Below, one piece after another: positions 1-8,245 of a DNA stretch of 64,000 nt. Under the pieces are notes generated by a model. The model was not told the DNA's origin. It saw only the letters and a program-made list of their open reading frames with translations, and made no database searches. Source of the stretch: CAVRZJ01 sp964594125 (GTDB lineage Bacteria > Acidobacteriota > Thermoanaerobaculia > Thermoanaerobaculales > Thermoanaerobaculaceae); assembly GCA_964594125.1 (NCBI GenBank), contig CAZQLL010000008.1, forward strand, positions 1 through 64,000, read 5' to 3'. The translations under genes were made by a program, and so were the position numbers. The number at the start of each line of letters is the position of its first letter. Positions within the stretch are counted from its first letter, which is position 1.

Positions 1-50
1 AGCACCAGCAGCAACAAAGTTAGCGCATATGGGTCTCGCGACCTCCCCTC

Positions 51-73
51 GGCGCGGGAGTGAATCCCGCGCC
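51..73. repeat. 9-bp inverted repeat in the left intergenic region
   Basis: GGCGCGGGA (51-59) and TCCCGCGCC (65-73) form a perfect 9-bp stem with a 5-nt loop. The element includes GTGAATCCCGCGCCTTCAC (60-78), which recurs almost exactly at 39902-39920. I see no gene in bases 1-173. Confidence 0.55.
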
Positions 74-173
74 TTCACCCCACCGCGCCGGCGTCGCTGG
101 CGCTCCGCCGGACCGCCTATGAACAGCGTGGGCGCTCGAAGGGGGAGGTTTGGCGAACTCCCCTCCGATAGAG

Positions 174-530
174 CTAGCTCTCCCGCAGGAGATCCGCGAT
201 GTTGGTCGCGACGATCTCGCCGGCGCCGAACGCGGCGAGGTCGTGGGCGACCTGCGCGAGGAAGCGTTTGACCGCGTCGGTGCGCTCGACCGCGGCGCCC
301 GACCACAGGTGCACCGAGGTGTCGTCGCCGCGCGCGGTGACCATCACCGTCGGGTGCAGCGGGCGCCCGTACTCGACGACCACGCCGGCCACCAGCAGCG
401 CGCCCTCGCCGCGCCCGAGGAAGCACCCCTCAACCCGCGCGACGGCGGAGCCCCAGCGCCACGGTCCCCACGGGAGACCGCGCCATGCGGCCGCGAGGTC
501 GGTGCGCCCCCTGCGGATCACGTGCGGCAT
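174..530 (-). CDS. hypothetical protein, 118 aa
   Basis: I do not recognise this protein. The chosen ATG lies 5 nt after the stop of the outer-membrane-type gene (1093-536) on the same strand, so the two look co-transcribed. It has no signal peptide or clear transmembrane segment. The middle carries alternating hydrophobic residues around GALLVAGVVVEY that suggest beta strands. The C-terminal half (AVKRFLAQVAHDLAAFGAGE) looks helical. An in-frame start exists upstream at 686 but would lie inside the preceding gene. Confidence 0.5.
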   Translation of the reverse strand: MPHVIRRGRTDLAAAWRGLPWGPWRWGSAVARVEGCFLGRGEGALLVAGVVVEYGRPLHPTVMVTARGDDTSVHLWSGAAVERTDAVKRFLAQVAHDLAAFGAGEIVATNIADLLRES

Positions 531-535
531 CGCGG

Positions 536-1093
536 CTAGAAGGTGTAAGCGAGCCCGAGCTGGGCGCTGAGGAACTGTGGCGAGTCGGGGTGGTTGGTGG
601 TGTGGTAGGAGAGCTCGAAGGTGAGCTGCGTCCTGCGCGTCATGGCGATCCACTCGCCGACCCCGACGAACCATCCGAAGTCCCACGTCTCGATGTCCTC
701 GGCGTTCTCGGGGTCGCCCTCGAGGTCGAGCTGGTAGGAACCGAGGCCGCCGGAGAACACCGTGCGGCCGAACGTGCTGACCATGAAGTAGTCGACACCG
801 ACCGTGACGCCGCGCAGCCGGCTGTCGACCACGTCCTCGCCGATCACCTGCTCGTGCGCCAGGTCGAACGCGCGCAGCCGCACCAGGGTGTCGCCCATGA
901 CCGGCGTGCCGACGAACACCGAAGGCATGATCGAGTTGTGGAAGACGTAGTCCTCGTCCGGCCGCGACTCGGGCGCGAGCTCGAACGACACCGCGCCCGC
1001 TGCGCCCACCGAGAGCGTCCGACTGTGCCAGAGCTGGGCGTCGGCAGCGGCCGAAGCCAGCAGCGCCACCACCGCGACACCGAAGTACCTCAT
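536..1093 (-). CDS. predicted outer-membrane beta-barrel protein, 185 aa
   Basis: The N-terminus MRYFGVAVVALLASAAADA reads as a signal peptide cleaved near residue 19. The mature part has repeated alternating hydrophobic/aromatic strands and ends in LGLAYTF, a C-terminal Phe typical of outer-membrane beta-barrels. A strong ribosome site (GGGAGGGG) lies just before the ATG, which decides the start. The protein is short for a barrel, enough for about 8 strands. It is probably exported and inserted by the Bam machinery, whose BamD-like subunit is at 14629. Its ligand and role are unknown. Confidence 0.6.
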   Translation of the reverse strand: MRYFGVAVVALLASAAADAQLWHSRTLSVGAAGAVSFELAPESRPDEDYVFHNSIMPSVFVGTPVMGDTLVRLRAFDLAHEQVIGEDVVDSRLRGVTVGVDYFMVSTFGRTVFSGGLGSYQLDLEGDPENAEDIETWDFGWFVGVGEWIAMTRRTQLTFELSYHTTNHPDSPQFLSAQLGLAYTF

Positions 1094-1173
1094 GGAGCCC
1101 CTCCCGCGCCGGGAGTATAGCTCCCGGCTGCTGCGTGTACGCGCGACGCCGGCCCGCGCGTTTGCAATGACCC

Positions 1174-1182
1174 TGCTACACT
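1174..1182 (+). promoter_or_regulatory. extended -10 for comF
   Basis: TGC-TACACT: the hexamer at 1177-1182 ends 9 nt before the ATG, and no ribosome site lies between them. The predicted start of transcription is about 1189, so the mRNA would be nearly leaderless. I see no -35. Confidence 0.5.
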
Positions 1183-1191
1183 GCGCCCGCC

Positions 1192-1905
1192 ATGGCGAGC
1201 CTCGCCGAGGCCCTGGTCCGCACCGTCCTGCCCGCCTGCTGCATCGCCTGCCAGCGTGCCCTGCCCTGGCGGGGAAGCGCCGCCGGCGTCTGCCCGGCGT
1301 GCTGGTCGGCGGTGCGCTCCCATGAACCGGCCTGCCCGCGCTGCGGCGACCCCGACTCTCCCCCCGGCGAGGAGTGCCTCGCCTGCCGCACCGCGCCGCC
1401 GCCGTGGCACGCCGCGGCGGCGTTCGGCCCATACGAGGGGACGCTGCGCGACCTCGTGCTGTTGCTCAAGCTCTCTCGCCGCGACGAGCTCGCGCGGCCG
1501 CTCGGCGGGCTGCTCGCGCGCGCCCACCGGCGCGCCGGCTGGCCGCGGCCGGCCGCGGTCGTGCCGGTGCCGATGTGGTGGGGGCGGCGCCTGCGCCGCG
1601 GCTTCAACCAGGCCGACCTGCTCGCCCGCGCGCTCGCCGCCGTGCTCGGCTGCCGCGCCAGCGCAGCGCTCGCTCGCCGCCGCGGGCGGCCGCAGGCCGG
1701 CTTGCGCCGCGGCGAGCGGCAGCGGCTCGCCGCGTCGGCCGTCGTCGCCCGCCGGCCCGTCGCCGGCGCCGTCCTGCTCGTCGACGACGTGCTGACCACC
1801 GGTGCCACCGCCGCCGCGTGCAGCCGCGCGCTGCTCGCGGCGGGCGCCGGCGAGGTCCGCGTCCTCACCGTCGCCCGCACCGCACCCCCTGGGAGGATCC
1901 CTTGA
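1192..1905 (+). CDS. comF: ComF-family phosphoribosyltransferase-like protein
   Basis: At 237 aa it has the usual ComF length. The N-terminus holds four Cys pairs (C16/C17 and C20, C34/C37, C48/C51 and a fourth near 62-65), forming a double zinc ribbon. The C-terminal domain carries the phosphoribosyltransferase signature VLLVDDVLTTGAT at about 194-206. Family members support uptake or processing of transformed DNA in some bacteria, and many are of uncertain function. The stop codon overlaps the TTG start of the proline dehydrogenase gene, so the two are likely translated from one message. Confidence 0.85.
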   Translation: MASLAEALVRTVLPACCIACQRALPWRGSAAGVCPACWSAVRSHEPACPRCGDPDSPPGEECLACRTAPPPWHAAAAFGPYEGTLRDLVLLLKLSRRDELARPLGGLLARAHRRAGWPRPAAVVPVPMWWGRRLRRGFNQADLLARALAAVLGCRASAALARRRGRPQAGLRRGERQRLAASAVVARRPVAGAVLLVDDVLTTGATAAACSRALLAAGAGEVRVLTVARTAPPGRIP

Positions 1906-2813
1906 GCCTCTTCGACATGCTGATCCGCTCCACGCTGCCGGTCACCCCGCGGCCGATGGTCCACTTCTTCGCCAGGCGCTACGTCGCCGGCGACTCGCTC
2001 GAGAGCGCCGTCGCCACCGTCAGACGGCTCGCCGCCGAGGGGTGCTGCGCCACGATCGACGTGCTCGGCGAGAGCGTCGCCAACCGCGACCAAGCGCTCG
2101 CTGCGGTCAACAACTACCTCGCGGTGATCGACGCGATCACGGAAAACGCCCTCGACGCCAACGTCTCGCTCAAGCCCACGCAGATGGGGCTGCTGATCGA
2201 CGAGGGGTTCTGCTGCGACAACATCGCGGCGATCCTCGCCAGGGCGCACCCGCGCGGGATCTTCGTGCGCATCGACATGGAGGACTCGCCGACCACCGAC
2301 GCCACGCTGAGGGTCTACCGCGAGCTGATCGCCCGCTACCCGAAGGGCGCCGGGATCGTCCTGCAGGCGCGCCTGCGCCGCACCCTCGCGGACGCCGTCC
2401 AGGCCGGCGCCGAGGGAACGAACGTCCGCCTGTGCAAGGGGATCTACCTCGAGCCGCGGCGCATCGCCTACACCGAGCGCGACATCATCCGCAACGCGTA
2501 CATGCACGCGCTGCGCGCGCTGCTGTCCGGCTCAAGCTACGTCGGCGTCGCCACCCACGACGAGTGGCTGGTCGCCGAGGCGCTCGGGCTGGCGCAGGAG
2601 CTCGGCGTGGGCAGGGACCGCTTCGAGTTCCAGATGCTGCTCGGCGTCGATCCCGAGCTGCGCCGCATCATCACCGGCGCCGGCCACCGCCTGCGCGTCT
2701 ACGTCCCCTTCGGCTCGCACTGGTACCCCTACTCCGTGCGCCGCCTGCGCGAGAACCCGACGATCGCCCGTGCCGGCCTGGAGGCGTTCCTGCGCAGGAG
2801 GTTGGATACCTAG
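1902..2813 (+). CDS. proline dehydrogenase, monofunctional
   Basis: A 303-aa flavoenzyme of the PRODH fold, which oxidises proline to pyrroline-5-carboxylate and passes electrons to the quinone pool. Recognisable segments are DVLGESV, NVSLKPTQMG, RIDMED, NVRLCKGIY and the C-terminal RVYVPFGSHWYPYSVRRL, which matches the substrate-binding helix of the family. The TTG start at 1902 overlaps the comF stop (TTGA) and sits behind GGGAGGA; an in-frame ATG at 1917 is the alternative. The partner P5C dehydrogenase is not in the window. Confidence 0.88.
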   Translation: MSLFDMLIRSTLPVTPRPMVHFFARRYVAGDSLESAVATVRRLAAEGCCATIDVLGESVANRDQALAAVNNYLAVIDAITENALDANVSLKPTQMGLLIDEGFCCDNIAAILARAHPRGIFVRIDMEDSPTTDATLRVYRELIARYPKGAGIVLQARLRRTLADAVQAGAEGTNVRLCKGIYLEPRRIAYTERDIIRNAYMHALRALLSGSSYVGVATHDEWLVAEALGLAQELGVGRDRFEFQMLLGVDPELRRIITGAGHRLRVYVPFGSHWYPYSVRRLRENPTIARAGLEAFLRRRLDT

Positions 2814-2820
2814 CTCAGCC

Positions 2821-3531
2821 TCAGTGCTTCACCAGGAACTTCGCCTCGTCGCTGCCGCTCGCGTGCTGTGCGGTGACGACGACGACCGCGGTGCCGCGCT
2901 CGATGTCGGGCACGTTGCCGGTGAGGCGAAGCTCGCCGAGGTCGTTGGTGCGGCCCTCCGCGAGCTTCAGCGGTTTGGTGGCGGTGGAGAGGAAGCGCAC
3001 GAACACCTGCGCGTTGGCCACCGCGGCGTCGCCCGGGGCGGTGCGCAGCCGCACGAGGAGCGCGAACGGCGACCCGAGCATCAGCGCCTCGCCGCCGTCC
3101 ACCGCCAGGCGGATGCGCTCGGCGCGCTGCTGCTCCGCGAGCCACTCTGCGATCACCTCGTCGAGCGTCTTCTGCGACCGCGGCAAGGCGTTCGCGAGGT
3201 CGGCCGCCACGGCGGCGCCGCCCAGCGGCGAGCGGCGGTTCACCGTGGTGTCGGACTCGGCGCCGACCTGCGGCTCGGTCAGCATGTTGATCCTGCCGTT
3301 CTTGATCGCGTCGACGATGGCGCGGTGCTGGTGCTCCATCAGGCTCTGGATCGCGCCCTTCTCGGCGCCGACGGCGAGCAGGTTCCTGTACTCGGTGCGG
3401 CGGGCGGCGAGGATCTCCCCGCCGACGTACACCAGCGACTCGATGAGCGGGTTGCCGCCGCCGCGGTCCTCGGTCTGGACGTGGTACGTCACGCCCTCGA
3501 AGTCGATGTCGGTGTTGTACCCCGTGAGCAC
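2821..3531 (-). CDS. conserved hypothetical protein, 236 aa
   Basis: It begins GYNTDIDFEGVTYHVQTED, a motif I associate from memory with uncharacterised proteins of Acidobacteriota and relatives. There is no signal peptide. The N-terminal half looks like a small mixed domain with VYVGGEILAARRTEYRNLL. The last ~70 residues (VRLRTAPGDAAVANAQVFV onward) resemble an Ig-like beta-sandwich. The start is a GTG behind a distant GGAGG. It is convergent with proline dehydrogenase, 7 nt apart, and I assign no function. Confidence 0.6.
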   Translation of the reverse strand: MLTGYNTDIDFEGVTYHVQTEDRGGGNPLIESLVYVGGEILAARRTEYRNLLAVGAEKGAIQSLMEHQHRAIVDAIKNGRINMLTEPQVGAESDTTVNRRSPLGGAAVAADLANALPRSQKTLDEVIAEWLAEQQRAERIRLAVDGGEALMLGSPFALLVRLRTAPGDAAVANAQVFVRFLSTATKPLKLAEGRTNDLGELRLTGNVPDIERGTAVVVVTAQHASGSDEAKFLVKH

Positions 3532-3603
3532 CGCTGCCGCCAGCCTCCGCCGGCGCCGATGCTACGAGATGGCGGGGGTGCTGTCAAAGCCCGCGGGCGC
3601 TCC

Positions 3604-3612
3604 TGTTAGACT
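3604..3612 (+). promoter_or_regulatory. extended -10 for the HAD phosphatase gene
   Basis: TGT-TAGACT: the hexamer at 3607-3612 ends 7 nt before the GTG at 3620. This favours the GTG over an in-frame ATG at 3569, which would lie upstream of the predicted transcription start. Confidence 0.5.
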
Positions 3613-3619
3613 TCCGACC

Positions 3620-4333
3620 GTGCCTCCCGCCCGCCGCCTCGTGCTTTTCGACATCGACGGAACCCTCATCACCTGCCGGGGCCGCGCCGGCGAGGCGCTG
3701 GCGCGTGCGCTCAGGGCGACGTTCGGCACTCCCGGCCCGGTCGAGACGTACCGTTACTCCGGCAAGACCGACCCGCAGATCGTCCACGAGCTGATGGCCG
3801 GCGCCGGCCTGCCGCGCGAGGCGGTGACGCCGCGGCTGCCCGAGGTGTTCGACACGTACCTGAAGACTCTCGCCGAAACGCTGCGCGGCGTCGCCACACC
3901 TCTTGCCGGCGTGCGCGAGCTCCTCGACGAGCTGGCCGGACGCGACGATATCGCGATCGGACTGCTGACGGGCAACATCGAGCCGGGCGCCCGCATCAAG
4001 CTGCGCGAGGCCGGCTTGGATCATTACTTTGCGTTCGGCGCCTTCGGCTCCGACGACGAGATCCGCAACAACCTGGTGCCGATCGCGCGCGAGCGCGCCC
4101 GCGCCCACTTCGGCGAGGAGTTCCCCGGCGGCCGCACGGTGGTCGTCGGCGACGCCCCGGCCGACGTGCTGTGCGCCCGCGCCGGCGGCGCCCGGTCGGT
4201 CGCGGTGGCCAGCGGCTGGACCGATCGCGCCGAGCTCGCCGCGCTCTCCCCCGACGCCTTGCTCGACTCGCTCGAGCTCCCCGCCGCCCTCGCCGCCATC
4301 CTCGACGGAGAGCCCGGGCACACGGGACGGTGA
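3620..4333 (+). CDS. HAD-superfamily phosphatase (phosphoglycolate-phosphatase-like)
   Basis: A 237-aa HAD hydrolase. Motif I is LFDIDGTLI with nucleophile and acid/base Asp residues, motif II is GLLTGN, and motif IV is VVGDAPADVLCARA. A helical cap domain sits between motifs I and II. This matches the phosphoglycolate phosphatase / beta-phosphoglucomutase branch, but the substrate cannot be read from sequence. The GTG start fits the promoter spacing, and translation from an upstream ATG (3569) would add 17 residues of low-quality sequence. Confidence 0.8.
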   Translation: MPPARRLVLFDIDGTLITCRGRAGEALARALRATFGTPGPVETYRYSGKTDPQIVHELMAGAGLPREAVTPRLPEVFDTYLKTLAETLRGVATPLAGVRELLDELAGRDDIAIGLLTGNIEPGARIKLREAGLDHYFAFGAFGSDDEIRNNLVPIARERARAHFGEEFPGGRTVVVGDAPADVLCARAGGARSVAVASGWTDRAELAALSPDALLDSLELPAALAAILDGEPGHTGR

Positions 4334-4346
4334 TTCCCTGCCGCTC

Positions 4347-4775
4347 ATGGGTGGACGGAAGTAGCTCGAGGCGCTCTGCAGCCGTTTCGGCGTCGCGGAC
4401 CTCTACGTTTTCGGCAGCCGCGCCTCCGAGGTCGCGGCCAGGGTGCGCGGGCGCCCAGTGGCGCCGGTATCCCACGGATCCGTTGACGACGTGGGGGTCA
4501 CGCCCCAGCCTGGGCGCCTGGCCACTGGCAAGGAGCGCGTGCAGCTCGCCGTTGCGCTCGAGGGCCTGCTCGACGTACCCAGGGTCGATCTCGTGGTCTT
4601 GCCGGAAGGCAACCCCTTCCTTGCCGTGGAAGTGATCCGCGGCGAGCTGCTTTGCTGCGCCGACCCCGATGCCCAGGCCGAGGAGGAGCTCTGCATCCTG
4701 CGGCGCGCCGGGGATCTGGCACCGCTCAAGCGCGAGCGGCTGGCGATCGTTCCGGCGCAGCGGGGTGCATCGTGA
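4347..4775 (+). pseudogene. mntA: MntA-like minimal nucleotidyltransferase with an in-frame amber codon
   Basis: The frame from ATG 4347 reads MGGRK, then TAG (4362-4364), and continues as LEALCSRFGVADLYVFGSRAS. That continuation is a typical MntA antitoxin N-terminus with the GS motif at codons 23-24. No ATG, GTG or TTG occurs between the amber codon and GTG 4443, and a protein started there would lack the GS motif. The acidic motif reads GSVDDVGV where SDxDxxV is expected, so one catalytic Asp is missing. The gene's TGA overlaps the HepT GTG by 4 nt, as in intact type VII modules. It is probably inactive. Confidence 0.65.
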
Positions 4776-5338
4776 CGTCGTCGAAACTGCGCAGCCACGT
4801 CGTCCCCGAACGCGCGGCGTGGATCGACTGCATGCTCAGAGCGATGCGAGCCTTGCCGACCGCCAGCCTCGACCGGTTTCGCGCTGACCCTCATGCCGCC
4901 GCCGCCGCCGAGTCGTACCTGCGGCGAGCACTCGAGGCGCTCCTCGACCTCCGTCGTCACGTGCCCGCGAAAGGCCTCGGGCAGGGGGTCGCCGAGTACA
5001 AGGAGATCGCTGCCGCGCTGCGGACCGCCGGCGTTCTCGACGCCGAGGCTGCGGGTCTGCTTCGCGAGATGGCCGGGTACCGCAACCGGATCGTTCACTT
5101 CCATCACGATATCGGCAGCGAGGAGCTGCTCGAGATCCGCACGCGCCGACTCGGGGACAGCGAGGCCGTCCGCGACCGCATCCTCTCCTGGCTCCGGGAG
5201 CACCCCGACCTCCTGGACCCGAGCCTGCAGGCGGGGCGGTCACGCCTCAGTGATGTCGTCAGGGGCTCTCAATCCCCCAGCTCGTACTCGCCGGCGCGCT
5301 GGGTCTTCAGGTACATCCCCTCGATGAGGTCGCGGTAA
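4772..5338 (+). CDS. hepT: HepT-like (DUF86) ribonuclease toxin homologue
   Basis: A 188-aa HepT-family protein, partner of the nucleotidyltransferase just upstream. In characterised pairs MntA AMPylates a Tyr in the HepT RX4HXY motif. Here the motif is RNRIVHFH (R104 to H111), with His where Tyr is expected, so neither the usual modification nor the usual activity can be assumed. The last ~45 residues exceed normal family length and run 70 nt antiparallel into the acyl-CoA synthetase gene, suggesting the original stop was lost. The module looks decayed. Confidence 0.65.
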   Translation: MTSSKLRSHVVPERAAWIDCMLRAMRALPTASLDRFRADPHAAAAAESYLRRALEALLDLRRHVPAKGLGQGVAEYKEIAAALRTAGVLDAEAAGLLREMAGYRNRIVHFHHDIGSEELLEIRTRRLGDSEAVRDRILSWLREHPDLLDPSLQAGRSRLSDVVRGSQSPSSYSPARWVFRYIPSMRSR

Positions 5339-7053
5339 CGCTCGCCGACGATGCGCCGGCGGACCTTCATCGTCGGCGTGAGCTCGCCCTCCTCGAGCGA
5401 GAACTCGCGCTTGAGGAGGGTGAAGCGGCGGATGCGCTCGTGCACGCCGAGCTCGGCGTTGACCTTCCTGACGGCCTCCGCGACGAGGGCGCTGGTCTCT
5501 GCGTGCTCGGCCATGCCGGCGCGGTCGAGGCCCTTGACCCCCTTCTCGGCGAAGTGCGCCTCGAGGTTCTCGAAGTTGGGGACGACGAGCGCGGTGAGGT
5601 ACGGGTACGTGTCGCCGATCACCACCGCCTGGGCGATGTACGGCGTGGCGCCGAGGCGCCCCTCGATCGGCTGCGGCGCGATGTTCTTGCCGCCGGAGGT
5701 GACGATGATGTCCTTCTTGCGGTCGGTGATGAACAGGCAGCCGTCGGCGTCGAGGTAGCCGACGTCGCCGGTGTGCAGCCAGCCGTCGCCGTCGATCGCC
5801 TCGGCGGTCGCCTCCGGCTTGCGCCAGTACCCCTTCATGACGTTCGGGCCGCGGACGAGGATCTCGCCGTCGGGCGCGATGCGCACCTCGACGCCGGGGA
5901 CGAGCGGTCCGACCGAGCCGAGGCGGTTGAACTCGACGCGGTTGGCGGCGATCACCGGAGAGGTCTCGGTGAGGCCGTACCCCTGCAGGATCGGCAGGCC
6001 GACGATGTCGAAGAACTCCGCGACCTCGCGCGCCAGCGGCGCGCCGCCGGAGATCGTGAAGCGCAGCCGGCCGCCGAGGCGCTCCATCACCTTGGAGAAG
6101 ATGCGCGCCTTGGCCACTGCGTACTGCCCGCGCGCGAACGGCGACGCCTTCTCTCCGCGCCACGCCGCCTCGCGCACCTGGCGGCCGACACGCAGCCCCC
6201 ACTCGAAAAGCCGCTTCTTGGCGCCGCCCTCGGCCTGGATCTTGGAGATGATCTTGATGTACGAGCGCTCGTACAGGCGCGGCACCGACACCATCACGGT
6301 GGGGCGGATCTCGGTGAGCTGCATCGGCACGCGCTCGATCGACTCGACGTAGTTGATCTGCACGCCGTAGGAGAGGAACACGTAGTCGACGGTGCGCTCG
6401 TAGACGTGCGAGAGCGGCAGGAACGACATCGAGATGTCGCGCTCGGTGATCGGGAACAGCGGCTTGATGGTGTTCACCTGCGACATGAAGTTGCGGTGTG
6501 TGAGCATCACGCCCTTGGGGTCGCCGGTGGTGCCGGAGGTGTAGATCAGGCTGGCGAGGTCGTCGCCGGAGAGCGGCGGCGGCTCGGGGCGCTGCTTCCT
6601 GGAGGGCAGCGGCAGGTCGGCGAGCGCCTCGACGCCTTCCGCGAGCCCCGGATCCATCCCTATCACCCGCGTGTCGAGCCCGGCCGCCGCCTCGAGCGCG
6701 GTGCGCGCCCGCTCCCTTCCGGAGACCACCAGCAGCGCGGCGCCGGCGTCGGCGACGATGTAGCGCACCTGGGCGGCCGGCAGCGTGGCATAGATCGGCA
6801 CCGAGACGGCGCCGAGCAGGTGGCAGGCGAAGTCGACCACGTGCCACTCGGGACGGTTCTCGGCGAACAGCGCGACGCGGTCGCCCGGCGCCACACCGGC
6901 CTTCGACAGGCGCAGCGCGCACTCCCGCGTCGCCTTCTCGAACTCCTTCACCGTCAGGGTGCGCCACCCCTTGCCGGCCTTTATGCGCATCAGCTCCTTG
7001 CGCGCCGGGAAGGCGGTGACGACGTGCTCGAACAGGTCGCGAAGAGTCTCCAT
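5269..7053 (-). CDS. long-chain fatty-acid--CoA ligase (AMP-forming)
   Basis: A 594-aa ANL-superfamily enzyme that adenylates a fatty acid and transfers it to CoA. The P-loop YTSGTTGDPKGVMLTH lies near residue 170. Later come QGYGLTETSPV (adenine/carboxylate site) and GWLHTGDVGYLDADG with ITDRKKDIIVTSGGKN (hinge region). Its length and overall pattern match FadD15/FAA-type ligases. The ATG at 7053 starts METLRDLFEHV; longer upstream frames cross the divergent truA promoter and were rejected. Confidence 0.88.
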   Translation of the reverse strand: METLRDLFEHVVTAFPARKELMRIKAGKGWRTLTVKEFEKATRECALRLSKAGVAPGDRVALFAENRPEWHVVDFACHLLGAVSVPIYATLPAAQVRYIVADAGAALLVVSGRERARTALEAAAGLDTRVIGMDPGLAEGVEALADLPLPSRKQRPEPPPLSGDDLASLIYTSGTTGDPKGVMLTHRNFMSQVNTIKPLFPITERDISMSFLPLSHVYERTVDYVFLSYGVQINYVESIERVPMQLTEIRPTVMVSVPRLYERSYIKIISKIQAEGGAKKRLFEWGLRVGRQVREAAWRGEKASPFARGQYAVAKARIFSKVMERLGGRLRFTISGGAPLAREVAEFFDIVGLPILQGYGLTETSPVIAANRVEFNRLGSVGPLVPGVEVRIAPDGEILVRGPNVMKGYWRKPEATAEAIDGDGWLHTGDVGYLDADGCLFITDRKKDIIVTSGGKNIAPQPIEGRLGATPYIAQAVVIGDTYPYLTALVVPNFENLEAHFAEKGVKGLDRAGMAEHAETSALVAEAVRKVNAELGVHERIRRFTLLKREFSLEEGELTPTMKVRRRIVGERYRDLIEGMYLKTQRAGEYELGD

Positions 7054-7126
7054 GGGCTCGCCCCCAGGGTCGCCGGGGAGAGAAGGTGCCACGCTCTCCC
7101 GCGCCGCCTGCACCGTTTTCTGACGC

Positions 7127-7132
7127 CATAAT
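7127..7132 (+). promoter_or_regulatory. -10 element of truA (leaderless)
   Basis: CATAAT ends 6 nt before the GTG at 7139, which puts the predicted transcription start on the first base of the start codon. No ribosome site is present. Confidence 0.5.
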
Positions 7133-7138
7133 ACCCGG

Positions 7139-7924
7139 GTGTCGGAAACCGTGCGAACCGCGCTCGAGCTCGCGTACCTGGGCGGCGGTTTCGCCGGCTG
7201 GCAGGCGCAGCCGAACGCGCGCACGGTGCAGGGCGAGCTGCAGCGAGCGCTCGAGCGGCTGGTCGGGCGGCCGGTGCGCGCGACCGGCGCCGGCCGCACG
7301 GACGCCGGCGTGCACGCCGCGGGACAGGTCGCCCACGCCGACCTCCCCGCCGCCATCCCGGTCGTCGGCGTGCGCGCCGCGCTCAACGGCATGCTGCCGG
7401 ACGACGTGCGGGTGCTGCGCGCCTGGCGTACCGCTCCGGATTTCCACGCCGCGCGCTCCGCCGAGGGCAAGCGCTACCGCTACCGCATCGCGGAAGCGAC
7501 GACGCTGGCGCCGTGGGACGCGCTGCGCACCTGGTCGCTGCCGCACCGGCTCGACCGCGCCGCCATGCGCGAGGCGGCGGCGCACGTCGCCGGCACGCAC
7601 GACTTCACCGCGTTCGCGCTCGCCGGGCACTCGGGCACCGGGCGGCGCGGCTGCGTGCGTACGGTGCGCCGCATCGAGCTCACCTGCCGCGGCCGCCGCC
7701 TGGCGCTCACCGTCGAGGGCGACGGTTTCCTGCGCGGGATGGTGCGCCGCATCGCCGGCGCCCTCGCCGAGGTCGGCCGCGGCGCGCAGCCGGCAGAGTG
7801 GGTCGAGGCGATGCTCCGCGATCCGAGCACGCGCCCTCCCGCCCCGACGGCGCCGGCGCACGGGCTGACGCTGGAGAAGGTGTTCTACGGAAGGCGCGAG
7901 GCGAAAGGCGAGAGGCACGAGTAG
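7139..7924 (+). CDS. truA: tRNA pseudouridine(38-40) synthase TruA
   Basis: A 261-aa enzyme that isomerises uridines in the tRNA anticodon arm. The catalytic Asp is D55 in GAGRTDAGVHA. Other family segments are FAGWQAQPN near the N-terminus, KRYRYRI and GDGFLRGMVRRIAG. Length is normal. The last ~12 residues (RREAKGERHE) are extra. It is transcribed alone, divergent from the acyl-CoA ligase, from what looks like a leaderless promoter. Confidence 0.93.
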   Translation: MSETVRTALELAYLGGGFAGWQAQPNARTVQGELQRALERLVGRPVRATGAGRTDAGVHAAGQVAHADLPAAIPVVGVRAALNGMLPDDVRVLRAWRTAPDFHAARSAEGKRYRYRIAEATTLAPWDALRTWSLPHRLDRAAMREAAAHVAGTHDFTAFALAGHSGTGRRGCVRTVRRIELTCRGRRLALTVEGDGFLRGMVRRIAGALAEVGRGAQPAEWVEAMLRDPSTRPPAPTAPAHGLTLEKVFYGRREAKGERHE

Positions 7925-7973
7925 GAGCAGGCGCGCGACTGCCCCTCCGTGCAGGATGACGGCAGCCCGTCCG

Positions 7974-8111
7974 TCATCGTGAACGGACCCCGCGCAGCGG
8001 GCGCAGTGAAGGATCCCGTCGCGCCTGGAACGCGTCGGCGCTTGGCCCTCGCAGCGCCACGGGATCCTTCACTCCGGTCTCGGCCGGCGCCTCGGCCTCC
8101 GTTCAGGATGA
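7974..8111. repeat. large palindromic intergenic repeat
   Basis: The 321-nt gap 7925-8245 holds no gene. It contains a nested inverted repeat. The outer arms TCATCGTGAACGGA (7974-7987) and TCCGTTCAGGATGA (8098-8111) pair except for one central G-G. The inner arms AGTGAAGGATCCCGT (8005-8019) and ACGGGATCCTTCACT (8059-8073) pair over 15 bp. The GGATCCTTCACT...GTTCAGGATGA pattern resembles repeats I recall between genes in several uncultured GC-rich bacteria. It may act as a terminator after truA or be a mobile palindromic element. Confidence 0.7.
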
Positions 8112-8227
8112 CACTGCTGGGCGAAGTGCTGGCAGTCGCCTGTCCCGCTCGCCTGGCCGGTCCTCGCGTCGGCCGGCGTCGGGCAGCCCGCCACGTTCCT
8201 CGCGCCTCGCGCCTCGCGCCTGCTTCC

Positions 8228-8236
8228 TGCTAGACT
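8228..8236 (+). promoter_or_regulatory. extended -10 for uppS
   Basis: TGC-TAGACT: the hexamer at 8231-8236 ends 9 nt before the ATG, the same spacing as at comF, and no ribosome site lies between. Confidence 0.5.
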
Positions 8237-8245
8237 CGGCCGCTC

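Noticed and set aside
5240..7918. Very long open frame antisense to truA and beside the acyl-CoA ligase gene
   Set aside because: High GC makes stop codons rare in all frames. The translation is Arg/Ala/Pro-rich with no family motif, while real genes with motifs cover the same bases.
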